Of a stretch of DNA of 64,000 nt, positions 34,747 through 46,366 are shown in pieces (positions within the stretch are counted from its first letter, which is position 1; every line of letters begins with the position of its first letter). This stretch comes from Thalassia testudinum. Lineage: Eukaryota > Streptophyta > Magnoliopsida > Alismatales > Hydrocharitaceae. The DNA lies in contig JAZHRO010000003.1 of assembly GCA_037157565.1 (NCBI GenBank), forward strand, positions 40,747,001 to 40,811,000, read 5' to 3'. The notes under the pieces are model-generated. The model ran no database searches, was not told where the DNA came from, and saw only the letters and a program-made list of their open reading frames with translations. Position numbers and translations under genes: made by a program.

Positions 34747-35935
34747 CTAGGAGAGGGATATTGATCTGAGCTTCCCTAAATAATCCATGAGTTTCTCAGT
34801 AGTGGGTTCAGTTTTCATTCTTTTGTTGGTGGTGGAGTGTAGAGCTTGGGTAAAAGGGATTGGAGTTTTGCCTTTGAAATCTTTTTCCTTTTCTTCTTGG
34901 GTAAAGTTGGGATGAGAGTCAACTTGCACAGGTATAGGGTGGGTTTCTTGTGAAGATCTAGAGGGCCCTAGATCTTGGGCAGTTTTCCTACCCCTCAAAG
35001 TGACTGCATTCGTAGTGTGGTTGTACCAGGGAGTAGGTTAAGGGGCTTGGTGTTGATGGAAACCTAGTGGGTGTTGAGGTGCTAGGTTAATAGAAGGCTG
35101 GTTAAGGTGGTTTTGATTCTGATTCCCACCTTGGTAGTGGTTCCTCCAGTTGTTAGGGTTGGGCATGGGCTGGGAAGGTAGATTTCCTACAAGTCTTTGA
35201 GTCGGAGTAACCCCATTCTGATTTTGGAGTTTTGTAACAACACGAGTTACCTCCAGCATCTAAGTCTGCATGTCCTGCAGGGTTTTCATAACCTAGGAAT
35301 TGATATCTTCTTGGGATGGCCTAGGTTGGTAAAAGGTTTGATTCTGCCTGTAGCTCCCAAATTGATTTTTTCTCTTGGCACGAAATAGATTGGTCCAAAA
35401 GTGATTCGGGTAATTCCTCCAATTTTAGTAGGAGGGATTTCTAAAGTACTCCTCGAGAGCGTAAATATTTTCTGTGGTTGGGTTGGAATTAGCATTTGGA
35501 TAATTGTAAGTCCCAACTAAACCATGTGCAGCCTTAGGAGAGAAATTATTATAAGTGATAGCACCTATATTGTGTAGGTTTTCTCTTCTAAGGATGTTAG
35601 GCGGGGTTAGGTGTGAAGCTTGATTAGATCTGGTAAGTCATTCCTCAAATTTCTTTTGATTTATTTGTATTTGGTCTAGTCACTGGGCGATCATTTGAAG
35701 TTCATCTTGGGTTACGGGGATGGATTAAGTGACTATCTCATGAACACCAAACTGCAGGTTGGTAGTTCTTCCAAAGGTGTTCATGGAAGCATATTTAAAT
35801 GAGTTTTCAATAATTTATTCAAAGAGTTCATAAGCACTCTCAACATCCTTGTTTAGGAAGTTGTCGCCAAATGAGGCATTGACGAAACATCTCAATTGGT
35901 CTTCTAATCGATGATAAAAGATCTACATGAGCTAC
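34747..35935 (-). pseudogene. El6 gag, C-terminal part
   Basis: In several frames broken by stops: FGDNFLNKDVESAYELFE near 35870, a WRNYPNHFW-type motif near 35410, then NLPSQPMPNPNNWRNHY (35180) and VTLRGRK near 35000 (the RSGK position). The gag is cut at 35935 by El7 and resumes at 62186. Confidence 0.75.
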
Positions 35936-36467
35936 TGATAAACACACATGAATTCATGATATAATACTTATTTATGATAGTTCCTAGGCTTAGCATTGCA
36001 TACCATGTTATGAATGCTGCATAACATCCATTGCATGGCATTTAGCATAGTTGTGCATTATGTACATTAATTCTTCCATTTTCTATGGCCAGGAGATAGT
36101 GCGACATCTTTATGGTTTCGGATGAAGAATCCAACTGTACGGATGAATCTAGAGCGATGATCACAATCCTTCAACATAAAAATCACCCCGATCAGAGCTT
36201 TGTAGCACCCTCTACGAAAAGAAGAAGATGAACAACCCAGATGGCACCACGTGGCGCCATCTAGGCCGCCCCAACTAAGCCATCATGTCCCCAGCCTCAC
36301 CACAAGAAGAGATCCTAGCCATTGGGTCTCAATCCAACGACTGAGACACGCACTCCCACTACTGAAGGGCACTCGGCAACAAGTAAGGATTCACCTCAAC
36401 CATTAGATCTTCATCCAATGATCAAGGTGCACGTGAACGCACCACCCTCCACTCGACAACGTGGCAC

Positions 36468-36521
36468 TTCAGCCAAACGGTGAAGCGCCCGCTCCACAAA
36501 GGTGAGGCACGGGTTCGAGCC
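36468..36521 (+). other. tRNA-like Pol III A/B-box module in El7 5' LTR
   Basis: CAGCCAAACGGTGAAG (A-box-like) and GGGTTCGAGCC (B box, 36511-36521), about 25 bases apart. The copy in the 3' LTR, 60907-60959, reads TTGGCCAAGCAGTGAAG and the same B box. Confidence 0.55.
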
Positions 36522-37032
36522 AAAACCAACACACTCTCTACAGCGTCGACTGAAATAGGGTTGCTCGATCTTCATCGAGCGGTCGACATTCTTCATGCAC
36601 GATTAACGCCACCCATCGATGCGAGGATGAACGCCAGATCGCACATGCGCAATGAAAGGTGCTCACTTAAGTCGAGAGAATGCGCTGTCGACCGTCGAAT
36701 CTCCACGACGGCGCAATTCGCGTGCATTCAATGCAGCGAAGGCAAGATCAGCGGGTGTCTCTCGGCCGTGCAATGCTTCATCCGATAGCTGTCAATGCAT
36801 GTGCCAGCAGTACGAGATTCAAACGCAGGTGGGTGCACATTCCCTCCTCGCGATCTCAGCCATCCACACCCGATCCAACAGTTGACGATCACCGTGCCCT
36901 ATGCTAGTTGCAGCCGTGCTTCCAAGCGATAGCAAAGGCACGTGAATGCTACAACGACACCTCAGGCGGGTCTTTAGTGATGTCTTAAATGTTGCTAAAG
37001 ACCTGTGCACACAAACCACCTCCATTCCAACA

Positions 37033-37044
37033 CTATATAAATGC
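37033..37044 (+). promoter_or_regulatory. TATA box of El7 5' LTR
   Basis: CTATATAAATGC; the partner CTATATAAACAC is at 61473-61484. Confidence 0.65.
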
Positions 37045-37726
37045 ACCTACACACCTCATTCCTCTTCATCTCTGCCTACTCTACTCCCACCTACTCCTAA
37101 GCTCTAGTAGCTTACCAAAGCTCTATTACATCTTACTCTTAATCTCTAAAGGCCTCCTATTAGTGTAATATTGCTATTTCCCACCAAATATTCATCCTTC
37201 ATCCCATCACCTTCATAGGATTCCTTGGAGCCATCCTCCAACCTCCATTCCAATAGAAGATCGCCTTCGTCTCCTCACCTCCATTCCAAAGCCTCGGTGA
37301 AGCATTCCTCTACCCGATGTCATACTGCATCACACCTCCTTCATCCAAGCTTTCGCCAGGCGCCGTCGTCTTGCCGAACAGCCGATTTGGGCGATTTCCT
37401 CTCACCCCTATCCCTTTTATGCTTTCATAGATTATTGTAACAAACATTTGCATGATATATCATAGTTGTTTCATCTCTCTTGTGATATATCTTGCTTGCT
37501 TTTTTTCTATAACAACAAAAGAAAAAAAATAACAAAACCCCAAAACACCAAAAAGAAACAAAACGAAGCACGGATTTCAAGCAAAGTAAACATTGCCTCC
37601 CTATGTTCGACCCGGGACTACCTTGGAGATTCGGTTATAAATATTATCTGATAGTCGTGTTTTGCGAGCTACGACGATGGGTTCTCCAAACCCCGATTTT
37701 CATTCACGAAACACGATTAATTATTT

Positions 37727-37743
37727 TGGTGTGTTGCCGAGGA
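37727..37743 (+). other. primer-binding site of El7 (decayed tRNA-Asp site)
   Basis: TGGTGTGTTGCCGAGGA, followed by GGCAACGG; matches the tRNA-Asp complement after allowing one missing base. It starts three bases after the LTR. Confidence 0.7.
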
Positions 37744-38975
37744 GGCAACGGAATTTACTTTCTTATTTTCTACGCTTCTTTGCATTTACATATTATTAAC
37801 CCCACTTGTCTCTAATCTACTATCTTCCAGGTACCCTAACATGGAGATCCAAGTGCGGTAGACCAGAGTAAAGTGAAGGTAGAGTAATCTATAAGTGCTC
37901 CCCGCATTCCACCCCACTTATTTCATTTTGCCACAGTCATAACCAAGACCTAATCTACTTAGGTGTTTGCATAAACCCTATGATAGAATTTGTTTCTCTT
38001 ACTTGTCACCTCCACTCATCTCACCCTTGAAAATTATAAAAAGAAAATAAAAAGATACTTCTTGTGGGACAAATCAACATACACACTACATACACCTGCA
38101 TTTATGGCACATAACCTAACTTGACTTTTATCTACCCAATTGGTATTCAACTTGTGGAACTGGTACACACAAATCAACACATAAAGGAGTAAAAATTACT
38201 CTAGGTTAATCATCTTTGCATGCTTAATTGGTGGTGCATATATGTCACTTGATTGAATTGTTTGGACCGCACCACCCAATTTAAAACTGATTCATTTTGT
38301 AGTTGCCCCATAGGATTCAATATTTTGGTCAAGCCAGGCACTCCATATTTCTTCTTGATTTATAAAGGAAAAAGAACACTTGTACTCCTGATTTCAAATT
38401 TGGTTTGCCTCCTGAAAACTTGGTTAAATATACCTAATATTTGAATGCTAAAAGCTACTAAGCAAAATCTGAATCTTAAAACTCACTTCATCCCTAATAA
38501 TCGTGCTTGAAAACTTCTTGGTTGTGCACATACACATGCTCTCAAACAATCATTAAGGGCACTACCCATTAAGGGACCATCACATTCCTGGAGCACCAAT
38601 ATCCCAAGCCTAACTAAAATTGATTAGACGTTGGCCCTAAGGACTAATTCACTCGTCGGGATCTAGATTGAGATTGTTCATAATTAACCTACTTATACTA
38701 GTCAATCAGATGTCTAGCAAGGGGAGTAGCGTCAAACGACTATGGCTAGGGGTACACTAGGAACCAAAGGCGCAAGCCAAAGGAAGAACCTTCTCCCCAG
38801 TCCCTCCTCCTAACTGGTCGGATTACCTAGATATAAGTAGAGTAAATCGTCTATAATCTTAGGATGGATTCTAAGAGTCGTAGACCTTTAGGCTACCCAA
38901 CCTAAGGACAGGCTTGTATTTTTTTGTGTTGCTGAGTTCCTTCTCTTCCTCATCCTTTCGACTTCCTTCCAGTGT
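37744..38975 (+). other. El7 leader
   Basis: Non-coding 5' region; the conserved leader block is at 38719-38815. No gene seen. Confidence 0.65.
38719..38815 (+). other. conserved leader block (El7 copy)
   Basis: AGTAGCGTCAAACGAC, GGTACACTAGGAACC, GGCGCAAGCC (a 3-bp stem closing a GCAA tetraloop) and GGAAGAACCTTC (GAAG/CTTC stem with AAC loop). Near-identical in El8. It is 160 bases before gag. Confidence 0.65.
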
Positions 38976-40860
38976 ATGCTTAGAAGGAGGTCATTGAACC
39001 CTAGATTGGAAGGAGATTTAGACCATTCTCGGAGGTGGAGGTTGAGCTATAGGCAAGCAGATCCCATGGCTGATCAACAACCACCTCCCCAGCCCTTGAA
39101 CCAGCAGGAGCTGATTCAGAGGCAGTTGGAAGAATTACAATAGTTGCAGCAATGGTTCCAATGAATGAATGGTAAGGGCGCTCGGCCCTTGAAGGATTTC
39201 TTTGATTTTTCGAACTTTGGGGAACATCCCAGCATCATCATTCCTGCCCAAGACATAGAAATCAAGCCCCAAGTCTTATGCTTGAGTAAGCATTTCCATG
39301 GGCTTAGCTCGGAGGACCCATTCTAGCACTTGGAGGATCTGACCACTTTGGTTCAGACCACTAGAGCATGGAATGTGAACGGAGAGCAAATGATCATGTT
39401 TTTCTTTCCCCACTCTCTTAAGGATAAGCCCTCACATTGGTGTCGAACAATCGGAAGGCCGATAGAAACATGGGCTGCTCTTAAGTTGTCTTTCTTGAAG
39501 AAATTCTTCCCAATCGGATGGACCAATGCAATGAGATGGGCGATTACCACTTTCGCCCAGCAACCAGGAGAACCATTTCATGGTGCCTGGGAGTGATTCC
39601 AACAACTTTTGAAGAAGTGTCCATACCTCGAGGTGCCGAAATGGCAACTCGTGCAGATTTTCTTTCACAGGTTGGTTGAACAACTCCGTAATCACGTGGA
39701 CGCCTCCTGCGAAGGTAATTTCCTCAAAAGGAATGCAAATAGCGCATACAACCTAATTGAGGAAATGTGCGAGAACTCAATTAATCATGCCTCCATGGAT
39801 GCATTCAATCGGTCCCAACAACCCAGGTCAAATGTTAATGAGATCTAGGATTCTCATTCATTGACATGGAATTGATTTGTAATAAGCTTCATAAGATGGA
39901 CTTGGTTGCTAAAAGAATGCAAGAATGGATGTCTGGGAATTCAAGAAACACATCTACACCCACTCAATCCAAGAATTTGGGATTTCATTCATCATGAGCT
40001 CCCATGGGGCGGGAGTTCGTGAACCAACTTGAATTGGCTCAACCTATGAGCCAGGATTTCTTGGAACCTTATGGGTTCCAAACTGTGGCCTTTGATCCCA
40101 GCTTTTCCAATCCTTCCTTCTCTCCATCCTCTCCCTATGAGGATGCGTATGCAGTGTGGGAGAATGCTAGGTCCAACTCATATTCTAATACTTATAACTT
40201 GGGTTGGAGGAACCACCCTAACTTCTCCTAGAATAGTCAGGTGCAATAGACCCAAACATGACCCAGCAACTATGCATCTCAAAGACCTATGGGTTAGGGT
40301 CAAGTATATATTCAGTTGCCCCCAAGACTGATTACTCAGCCATCTTGGAATGCCCAACAATCTGCATGGCAGGCTGATTTAAACTGGCAGATGGTGGAAA
40401 TGCAAGGGTCCATGATTCAGCTTATGCAGCAAGTGAAGACATCATTGGATAACTTGCAATCTGGGTTTATTTCTAACACCTGACAACTCAGATCTCTACC
40501 ATTCCAACCCATACCCAACCTGCACAATGTGCAAAATCAGGGAAATAGAGCCTAAGGGTACATAAATCAAAGGGTCCCACACTCACATGCTCAGGTGGTT
40601 GAGTAGGGTCCCTCCTCTTCTTCTTCTTCTTCTGGTTACATGACCAATCAAGGCCCTTCAATCTTCACTAACCCACCTCAAGACCCAAACCCATATGCCT
40701 CTGCAAACTCCGTCACCTTGAGAAGTGGAAAGCAATCCCAAGACCCTGAATTACCTTTTAGAAGCTAAAGCCCTGGGGAGCTTGAGGGAGAGAAGGAGGG
40801 GAATGAAGAAGACAATAATGCTCAAGGACCAGAAATTGAAAATAACACTCACATCCCATT
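38976..40860 (+). pseudogene. El7 gag
   Basis: Starts at ATG 38976 (MLRRRSLNPRLEG, matched by El8 and partly El3). In-frame stops at about 39150, 39165, 39325 and later break it. Recognisable Gag core: FFPHSLKDKPSHWCRT, FLKKFFPIGWTNAMR and TFAQQPGEPFHGAW (39400-39596), then ASCEGNFLKRNANSAYNLIE, and GWRNHPNFS near 40220, and TLRSGK at about 40730. The middle includes a Ser run (TCTTCTTCTTCT at 40617-40632). Gag forms the particle; this copy cannot. Confidence 0.85.
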
Positions 40861-40873
40861 CTCTGAAGACCTA

Positions 40874-42225
40874 TTGAAAACCAGGAAGAAGAAAACCTTA
40901 GATAGCAACAAGGAGCTCCTGAATTTATTCAAGAGCGTAGAGATTAATATTCCGCTCCTTGATGCTATTAAGCACATCCCGGCTTACACTAAATTTCTAA
41001 AAGAACTATGTATCCAAAAGCGTAAGCCGAGAGGACCCACTCTAAGGAAGGTGATTCTCTCTAAGCAGGCAAGTTCTATCATCCTACATCACCTTCCTCA
41101 AAAGAAGAAAGATCCTGGTGCCCCCTTGATTTCATGCATTATTGGGGAATACACTTTTGATAGAGCACTGTTGGATCTAGGTGCATCCATCAACCTATTC
41201 CTGACTTCTCTTTATGAGAGGTTTGGGTTAGGCAAACTTAGGCCAACCTCAATAATGCTACAATTAGCAGATTGCTCGGTCACCACACCGAAGGGCATTA
41301 TTGAGGATGTAATTGTCAAGGTCAAGGATTTCTATTTTCCTGTATATTTCTTGGTCCATGACATGGATGTACCTAACGATTTGAGGAACATGCCCATCAT
41401 TCTGAGGCACCCATTCCTAGCTACCACCAAGGCCAACATAAACTATGAGAGCGGTAGTATGGAGATCACCTTTGGGAATATGAAGCTAACTCTTGATATT
41501 TTTAAGGCAATAAGAGGATTTGAGGATTGTGGCTTAATTGAGGAGCTCAAGGATCATGATTTTGAGACTTGTATAATGATCAGTGCACTCGAGGACTCCA
41601 CCAGCTTCAGCGAACCCAACCCACAACCCTCCGTGGCAGACCTGCCACATCCCGAAGAGGTTGTTGATTTTGTTCATTCCCAGCCTCTTCCACTGGATCG
41701 TCCTGATGTATCTTCAACAGCATCCTCCCTACCTTCTGTACTAAACCCACCTCTGCTTGAATTGAAGCCATTGCCTAAAAATTTAAAATACGAGTTCTTA
41801 GGACTTGAGAACATGCCCCCTATCATTATTAGCACCGATTTGACTAAGAAGAAAGAATTAAGGTTGATTAAGGCCCTTAAGAACAATAAGGAGGCAATTG
41901 GTTAGACCATCCATGACCTTAGGGGGATCGAGCCATCTTATTGTAATCACCATATTTTTATGGAAGATGGATCCCACCCTTCTCATGAAATGCAAAGGAG
42001 ACTAAACCCGAATATTTGAGAAGTGATCAAGAAGGCGATAACCAAGTGTCTTGATGCTAGAATTATATACCCAATGTCGGATAGTCCGTGGGTTAGCCTC
42101 GTTCAAATTGTACCCAAGAAGGCAGGAATAACCGTTATGATCAACGACAAAGGGTAAACCTTCATCACTCATTCAACTTCTACTTGGAGAGTCTATATTG
42201 ATTATAGGAAGCTGAACATAGCCAC
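40874..42225 (+). pseudogene. El7 protease, linker and start of reverse transcriptase
   Basis: 343 open residues (40874-41905). The protease has LLDLGASIN with the catalytic Asp at residue 101, MLQLADCS, and a HPFLATTKANINYESG end. An acidic then Pro-rich linker follows (HPEEVVDFVHSQPLPLD). The open stretch ends at a TAG where El8 has Trp (AIGWTIHD). Reverse transcriptase N-terminus follows with more stops, to WRVYIDYRKLN at 42200, where El8 is inserted. Removing El8 and one GCCAC copy keeps the frame across the break. Confidence 0.88.
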
Positions 42226-42275
42226 TGTTGGACGTGCAAGTTGCTATGCTAACGTGTTTGGTTTTTAAAAACCTT

Positions 42276-42285
42276 GTCGTTGTAG
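42276..42285 (-). other. U5 box complementary to the tRNA-Asp 5' end (El8)
   Basis: GTCGTTGTAG on the plus strand equals the first ten bases of plant tRNA-Asp. The partner at 55010-55019 is GTCATTGTAG. Confidence 0.6.
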
Positions 42286-42860
42286 CTTGAAAGCTAAGAA
42301 CCCGTGTTCAACAAATAAATTTATGCCAAAATTGAAATTCCGGGTCCAACACAGGGAGGCTACGTCGATCTATATTCATAATTATATCTTTTTAGAATTT
42401 TTCTTGAAAGCGAGGTGATGTAAATACAATGAAATTATAACTACAATCAGACTAAAAAGGGAGAGAGAGAGGACATGCATTCAATAATTCAAAATGTTTA
42501 TACAATAAAACCAAAGAAGAATTACACTAGAAAGCAGGAAATCAGCTACACTAGAAAGCAGGAAAATTCTACACTAGAAAGCTTTAAAGAAGAATGGGAG
42601 AGAGAAGTTATCCTCCACGACGATCGCTTGGAGGATGAGCTGGACGGGATGATCCCTGGACAAAGCAGGATGAAGGAGGATGAAGTAGAAGAACGGGAAC
42701 GGGGCAGCACATCGTCGTAGTCGCGGGATCCACTTTCGAACGGGGGACGAAAATTTGACTTTATCTCGCGAGGAGCATCCTGGGTGTGGGACAAGCATCT
42801 CTTGAGCTTTAGAGAGTTAGAGAAGAGAAGGAAGGGATGAGAATTTTGTGTGGAGGGGGT

Positions 42861-42872
42861 CTCCTTTTATAG
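42861..42872 (-). promoter_or_regulatory. TATA box of El8 LTR
   Basis: CTATAAAAGGAG on the minus strand, with an identical copy at 55615-55626 in the 5' LTR. Confidence 0.65.
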
Positions 42873-43226
42873 TTGCAAGGAGTGGGGGCAATTTGGTCAT
42901 TGCATCTTTGAAAGGATTAATTTAGGACCTTTAGTGACGGATAAAACCGTCGCTAAAGGTCTGAACGTGGGCGTAGTGGTAGACGTGCGTGCACCCACTC
43001 GCTTGCCCACGCGTGTAATGCTTGCGCACGTTCAGCCATCCTCAGCCGTCCGATCGTGAGATCAGACAGCTTAGATCGTGCCTTCGCCCGCCTGCGTTGT
43101 GTGCCTGTCCGCATGCGATGCTGCATCCTCGCCGCGCGTGCAATAGCGCGTCGGCGCTATCAGATGATCTCGGCCACCCACAGCTAATCGAGTGGTCGCC
43201 TTTAATCGTGCGTGCCTGCAGATCGC

Positions 43227-43277
43227 GAGTCGAACCCGGATCCTATGAACGCGCAACACCTCTCGACCGCTACGCTA
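43227..43277 (-). other. tRNA-like module in El8 3' LTR
   Basis: In minus sense: TAGCGTAGCGGT (A box) then GGGTTCGACTC (B box) about 30 bases later. Confidence 0.6.
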
Positions 43278-43870
43278 CATGGTGGAAAGTGTCGCACCAA
43301 CAATTTAAGGCACGCACGTCCACAGCCATTGGATCAAGATTCAACGGCGGAGAAGGGCGGATGCAGGGGCTTCAGCGATTGCATGTAGGCGATTGGGTGA
43401 CCGAGATGGCGCCATGTTGGCCGTCCATCTTCTGGATGATGTAGATGGTGCCACGGGTGTCGGATTGACTCGATTTTTGTGTCGTTAGGCTGCGATCGTC
43501 GATCTAAATCCATCCATGCGATTGGATTTGTCATTTGAAGTGCATATTTACACCATCTTGACCCTTGATCTTCTAGGGTTCCCCGGTCACTATCTGATGC
43601 TATAGATGCCTAATTAGGGCGATCTTGGAGTCGTTGAACTCCAATCGTCGCCCTGATCACATCTGTATTGTTGGATCTTCGATCCGAGGCCCTGATAAAA
43701 GGTTTGCCTTGTCCAAGCACATAAAAGGAGCTAGTTAACCTCCATTTTATTCAAACTACTCTAAATGTAAGATGATGCATGTTATGCAATATTTGTAGCA
43801 TGCAATGCAATCCTATGCTTAAGAACCTGCATAAATAGACATCTTAAGTAGTGTAAACGTGTTTACATCA

Positions 43871-43906
43871 TACCCCCATGCCTATCTTTTGCTAGTCCCT
43901 AGCGAA
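43871..43906 (-). other. polypurine tract box of El8
   Basis: The minus strand reads CTAGGGACTAGCAAAAG, ATAGGCATGGGGGTA, then the LTR start TGATGTAAAC. Confidence 0.88.
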
Positions 43907-45080
43907 AACTATATGCTATTTATAAAAGAATCAGGTTTGATTATTTGGGCATAAGTTATTTTCAATCATTAAGAAATTGTCAACTTAGGATTTGAACTTT
44001 CAAAGACACAACAGTGCCCAAGTATCTGCCAAAATGCAGACCGCCTCAATCCCTTGCCTTATTCAAAGAAAAATTTCTTTCTCTCTTTTTCCGCTTTTCT
44101 AGTTTTTTTTTTTTTGGATTTTGAAGTTTTAGGGTTAAAGAGTGGCTTTCTATGGCCATTCAACTCACCCAAGATTTGATGAGAACCCTACGTTCTAAGC
44201 ATCTTATTGTGAATGTGATAGACTCATTGACCAGCAATTAAAACGGACTTCGGATTTCTACGCCTCTAGGTGACCTAAATAGAATTCTGCCTAAAGGTGT
44301 ATCTTTACAACCAGTAGCTTTCTCCCTACTTTTATTTTTTTTACGGGGTCAATACAAGGGTGAATCCAGTGTATATCTCCCCGATTTATTCTACTTCTCC
44401 GCTTCTTCCTAAGTGTTTTGGGAATTTTCAGTGCATTTATTGAGCTGGGTTCTGGACAACCGGTCGATGAGCTGTTACCACCGACAACTTGCCAGCCATA
44501 CTCATGCGGCGAAGTGTGGTTTATTTTTTTCTTTTCTTTTCTCCTTTTTTTTTTTTAATTAGGTGGCTTCCCTGGTCTAAGATTTACCTAAAGGCAGCAA
44601 AAAGAGAAAGGTCAGTGACTGGGCTCTAGACAACCTACTTATGGGCTATTACCCATGATAACTTGCCAGCCATATCACCCTAGAAGGTTTATTAACTACC
44701 CAATTTCCGTTAGAATCGCCGAACAACGAGTCAGTGCAAAGAAATTGTGTAGATGCTTAAGACTCAAAATTCCCTCAAATCATAGGGTGGGTTGATAAGT
44801 CGTGTACTTATCACCTAAACTTATTTACTCCAATTAAAATAGAATCTAGGTTGCGAGGACTCAAATGACAAATCCACATTTTAGTGGATACACGGGCTAA
44901 TTAAGTCCAAAGACCTGAAGGGTCTTTGTGTTTAGATCCTAATGCAAAATTTCCTAAGATTGAAAAGTCCTAATGTCCAACTAATCCTTCCTAATTTTGA
45001 TTTTTTTTATGTATAAATAAGAAGAGAAAAAAAATTTACATGAATTTCACAAAGCTAACCAAATGATTCAAAAATGAATC
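43907..45080 (-). other. El8 non-coding tail
   Basis: No gene. Contains two related blocks at about 44450-44510 and 44620-44675 (each with CAACTTGCCAGCCAT) that match the duplicated hairpin blocks in the El7 tail. Confidence 0.7.
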
Positions 45081-45117
45081 CACCCCCCCTTGCCTAGCTA
45101 ATGCAATGTCCTCATTG
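45081..45117 (-). other. post-coding polypurine box of El8
   Basis: The minus strand reads AATGAGGACATTGCATTAGC, then TAGGCAAGGGGGGTG. Confidence 0.75.
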
Positions 45118-45388
45118 AAAGAGAGACATGAAAAAAAGGGTAGAATATGAAAGATGTCACCTGAATATGAAGCTCGTATCAGCCTTGTGTCACATGTACA
45201 ATTGCTAAGTTTAATGCCGTCAACTAGGCGAAGTCCAGCCAAAGAAGTCACAGAATGGCTAGAGCAACTGTGTCTGAGACGGGTTCTGGAAGAATACGGT
45301 CATTAACAGGCTTCAGACGTTGACCGTTGACTTTAAATGTGTTACCTATCTTTGGGTCAGAAATCTGAACGGCTCCATTTGAAAAAAT

Positions 45389-45700
45389 CTAGTCAATTAT
45401 GAATCGGCCATTCCATTTAGGTCTAAGTTTGCCAGGAAAGAGCTTAAGTTTAGAATCGAACAACCAGACCTTCTGGTTCGGCTCAAAGCTCTTGCGAGAA
45501 ATCAGTTGATCATGTAGAGCTTTGGTCCGAGCCTTGTAGATCTTGGCATTCTCATAAGCATCATTTCTAAGCTCCTCCAACTCAGTTGGAGTTTCCTGGA
45601 CTTCCCAGCTAAATTCAGATCTAAATTGCATTATTTGATCACCCAGAATGCCTTGTGTTCAATCTCTACGGGTAGATGGCATGCCTTTCCATACACCAAG
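45389..45700 (-). pseudogene. El8 integrase, C-terminal end
   Basis: Continues the integrase after El9. [15 protein letters not shown] begins at 45700, then the helical segment [18 protein letters not shown] and the GPY-type region ([12 protein letters not shown]). An in-frame stop lies near 45630. About 12 codons that El7 still has between AYRT and LVFGK are missing at the El9 junction. Confidence 0.8.
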
Positions 45701-46337
45701 TGTCTTGGACGGTGCTAATCTCCTGGAGGATTTTAGCAGCTCAAGTGTCTTGGACGATGCTCTACCTATAGTGTCGGAGCAATAGCTTGAGTTTGCTTGG
45801 AGTGCCCCTTTACACTGCATCGTGTTTTGGGGGTGTGATCTCCTGGGTGGTGTCATGGACAGTGCTATCCCGAAGTACTGGTGCTAGAGCCCCCCTGAGG
45901 AATGGTAACGGGAATGATGATCCTAACACATCTATTGTAAGACTAAGTTAAAAAAAGCATGCGGGAGAAAAAAAAATGTAATAATAAGTAAATTAACACA
46001 CCCTTATAAATGTTGGCTTTTCACAAGCACAGACGCATGGTTTTAAAGGATTTTGCAAATTGCGAATAAGATTCATGAGCCAGAAAAATCGTAAAAATAA
46101 ACATTTCAAGTCATCTGAATTAACAAGGAGTTAATTTGTGAATTTTCTGGAGGATATATTAATCCCGTTCTGTCTAATGGTTGGATCCAAAAACAAATCC
46201 CGATGTTTATCTTTAATAAATCCCATACCTCCTGTGTTTTAATCTACCAAGGTCCCTTAATCTCTTTTTCTCCTCAAAAGTCAAAAAAATTAGATTTCCC
46301 AAAAATTCCGTTTTCCAAAAAATTGAAGTTTTGCTAA
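45701..46337 (+). other. El9 interior tail
   Basis: No gene. Near its left end GTCTTGGACGGTGCT, GTCTTGGACGATGCT and GTCATGGACAGTGCT form a degenerate three-copy repeat (45702-45870). AAAGCATGCGGGAGAAA near 45955 may be a decayed post-coding box. Confidence 0.5.
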
Positions 46338-46366
46338 GAGACTAGCAAAAGATAAGCATGGGGGTG
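46338..46366 (+). other. polypurine tract box of El9
   Basis: GAGACTAGCAAAAGATAAGC, then ATGGGGGTG, followed by the LTR start TGATAAATGCC. Confidence 0.85.

Larger units (their letters stand above)
35936..37723 (+). repeat. 5' LTR of El7
   Basis: Begins TGATAAACACACATG and ends CACGATTAATTA. It carries a tRNA-like module (36468-36521), inverted repeats (for example 36563-36580), TATA box (37033-37044), the U5 block CCTCCCTATGTTCGACCC near 37591-37611 and U5 box CTACGACGA (37669-37677). Confidence 0.92.
42226..43870 (-). repeat. 3' LTR of El8
   Basis: Plus-strand ends TGTTGGACGTGC and GTTTACATCA. U5 box GTCGTTGTAG at 42276-42285; TATA (minus CTATAAAAGGAG) at 42861-42872; tRNA-like module 43227-43277; inverted repeat 43325-43348 with two mismatches. 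Confidence 0.95.

Noticed and set aside
43022..43444. 140-residue ORF in the El8 LTR (and 55771-56124)
   Set aside because: Antisense to the element, within U3, covering the tRNA-like module and inverted repeats; not conserved in frame between the two LTRs.
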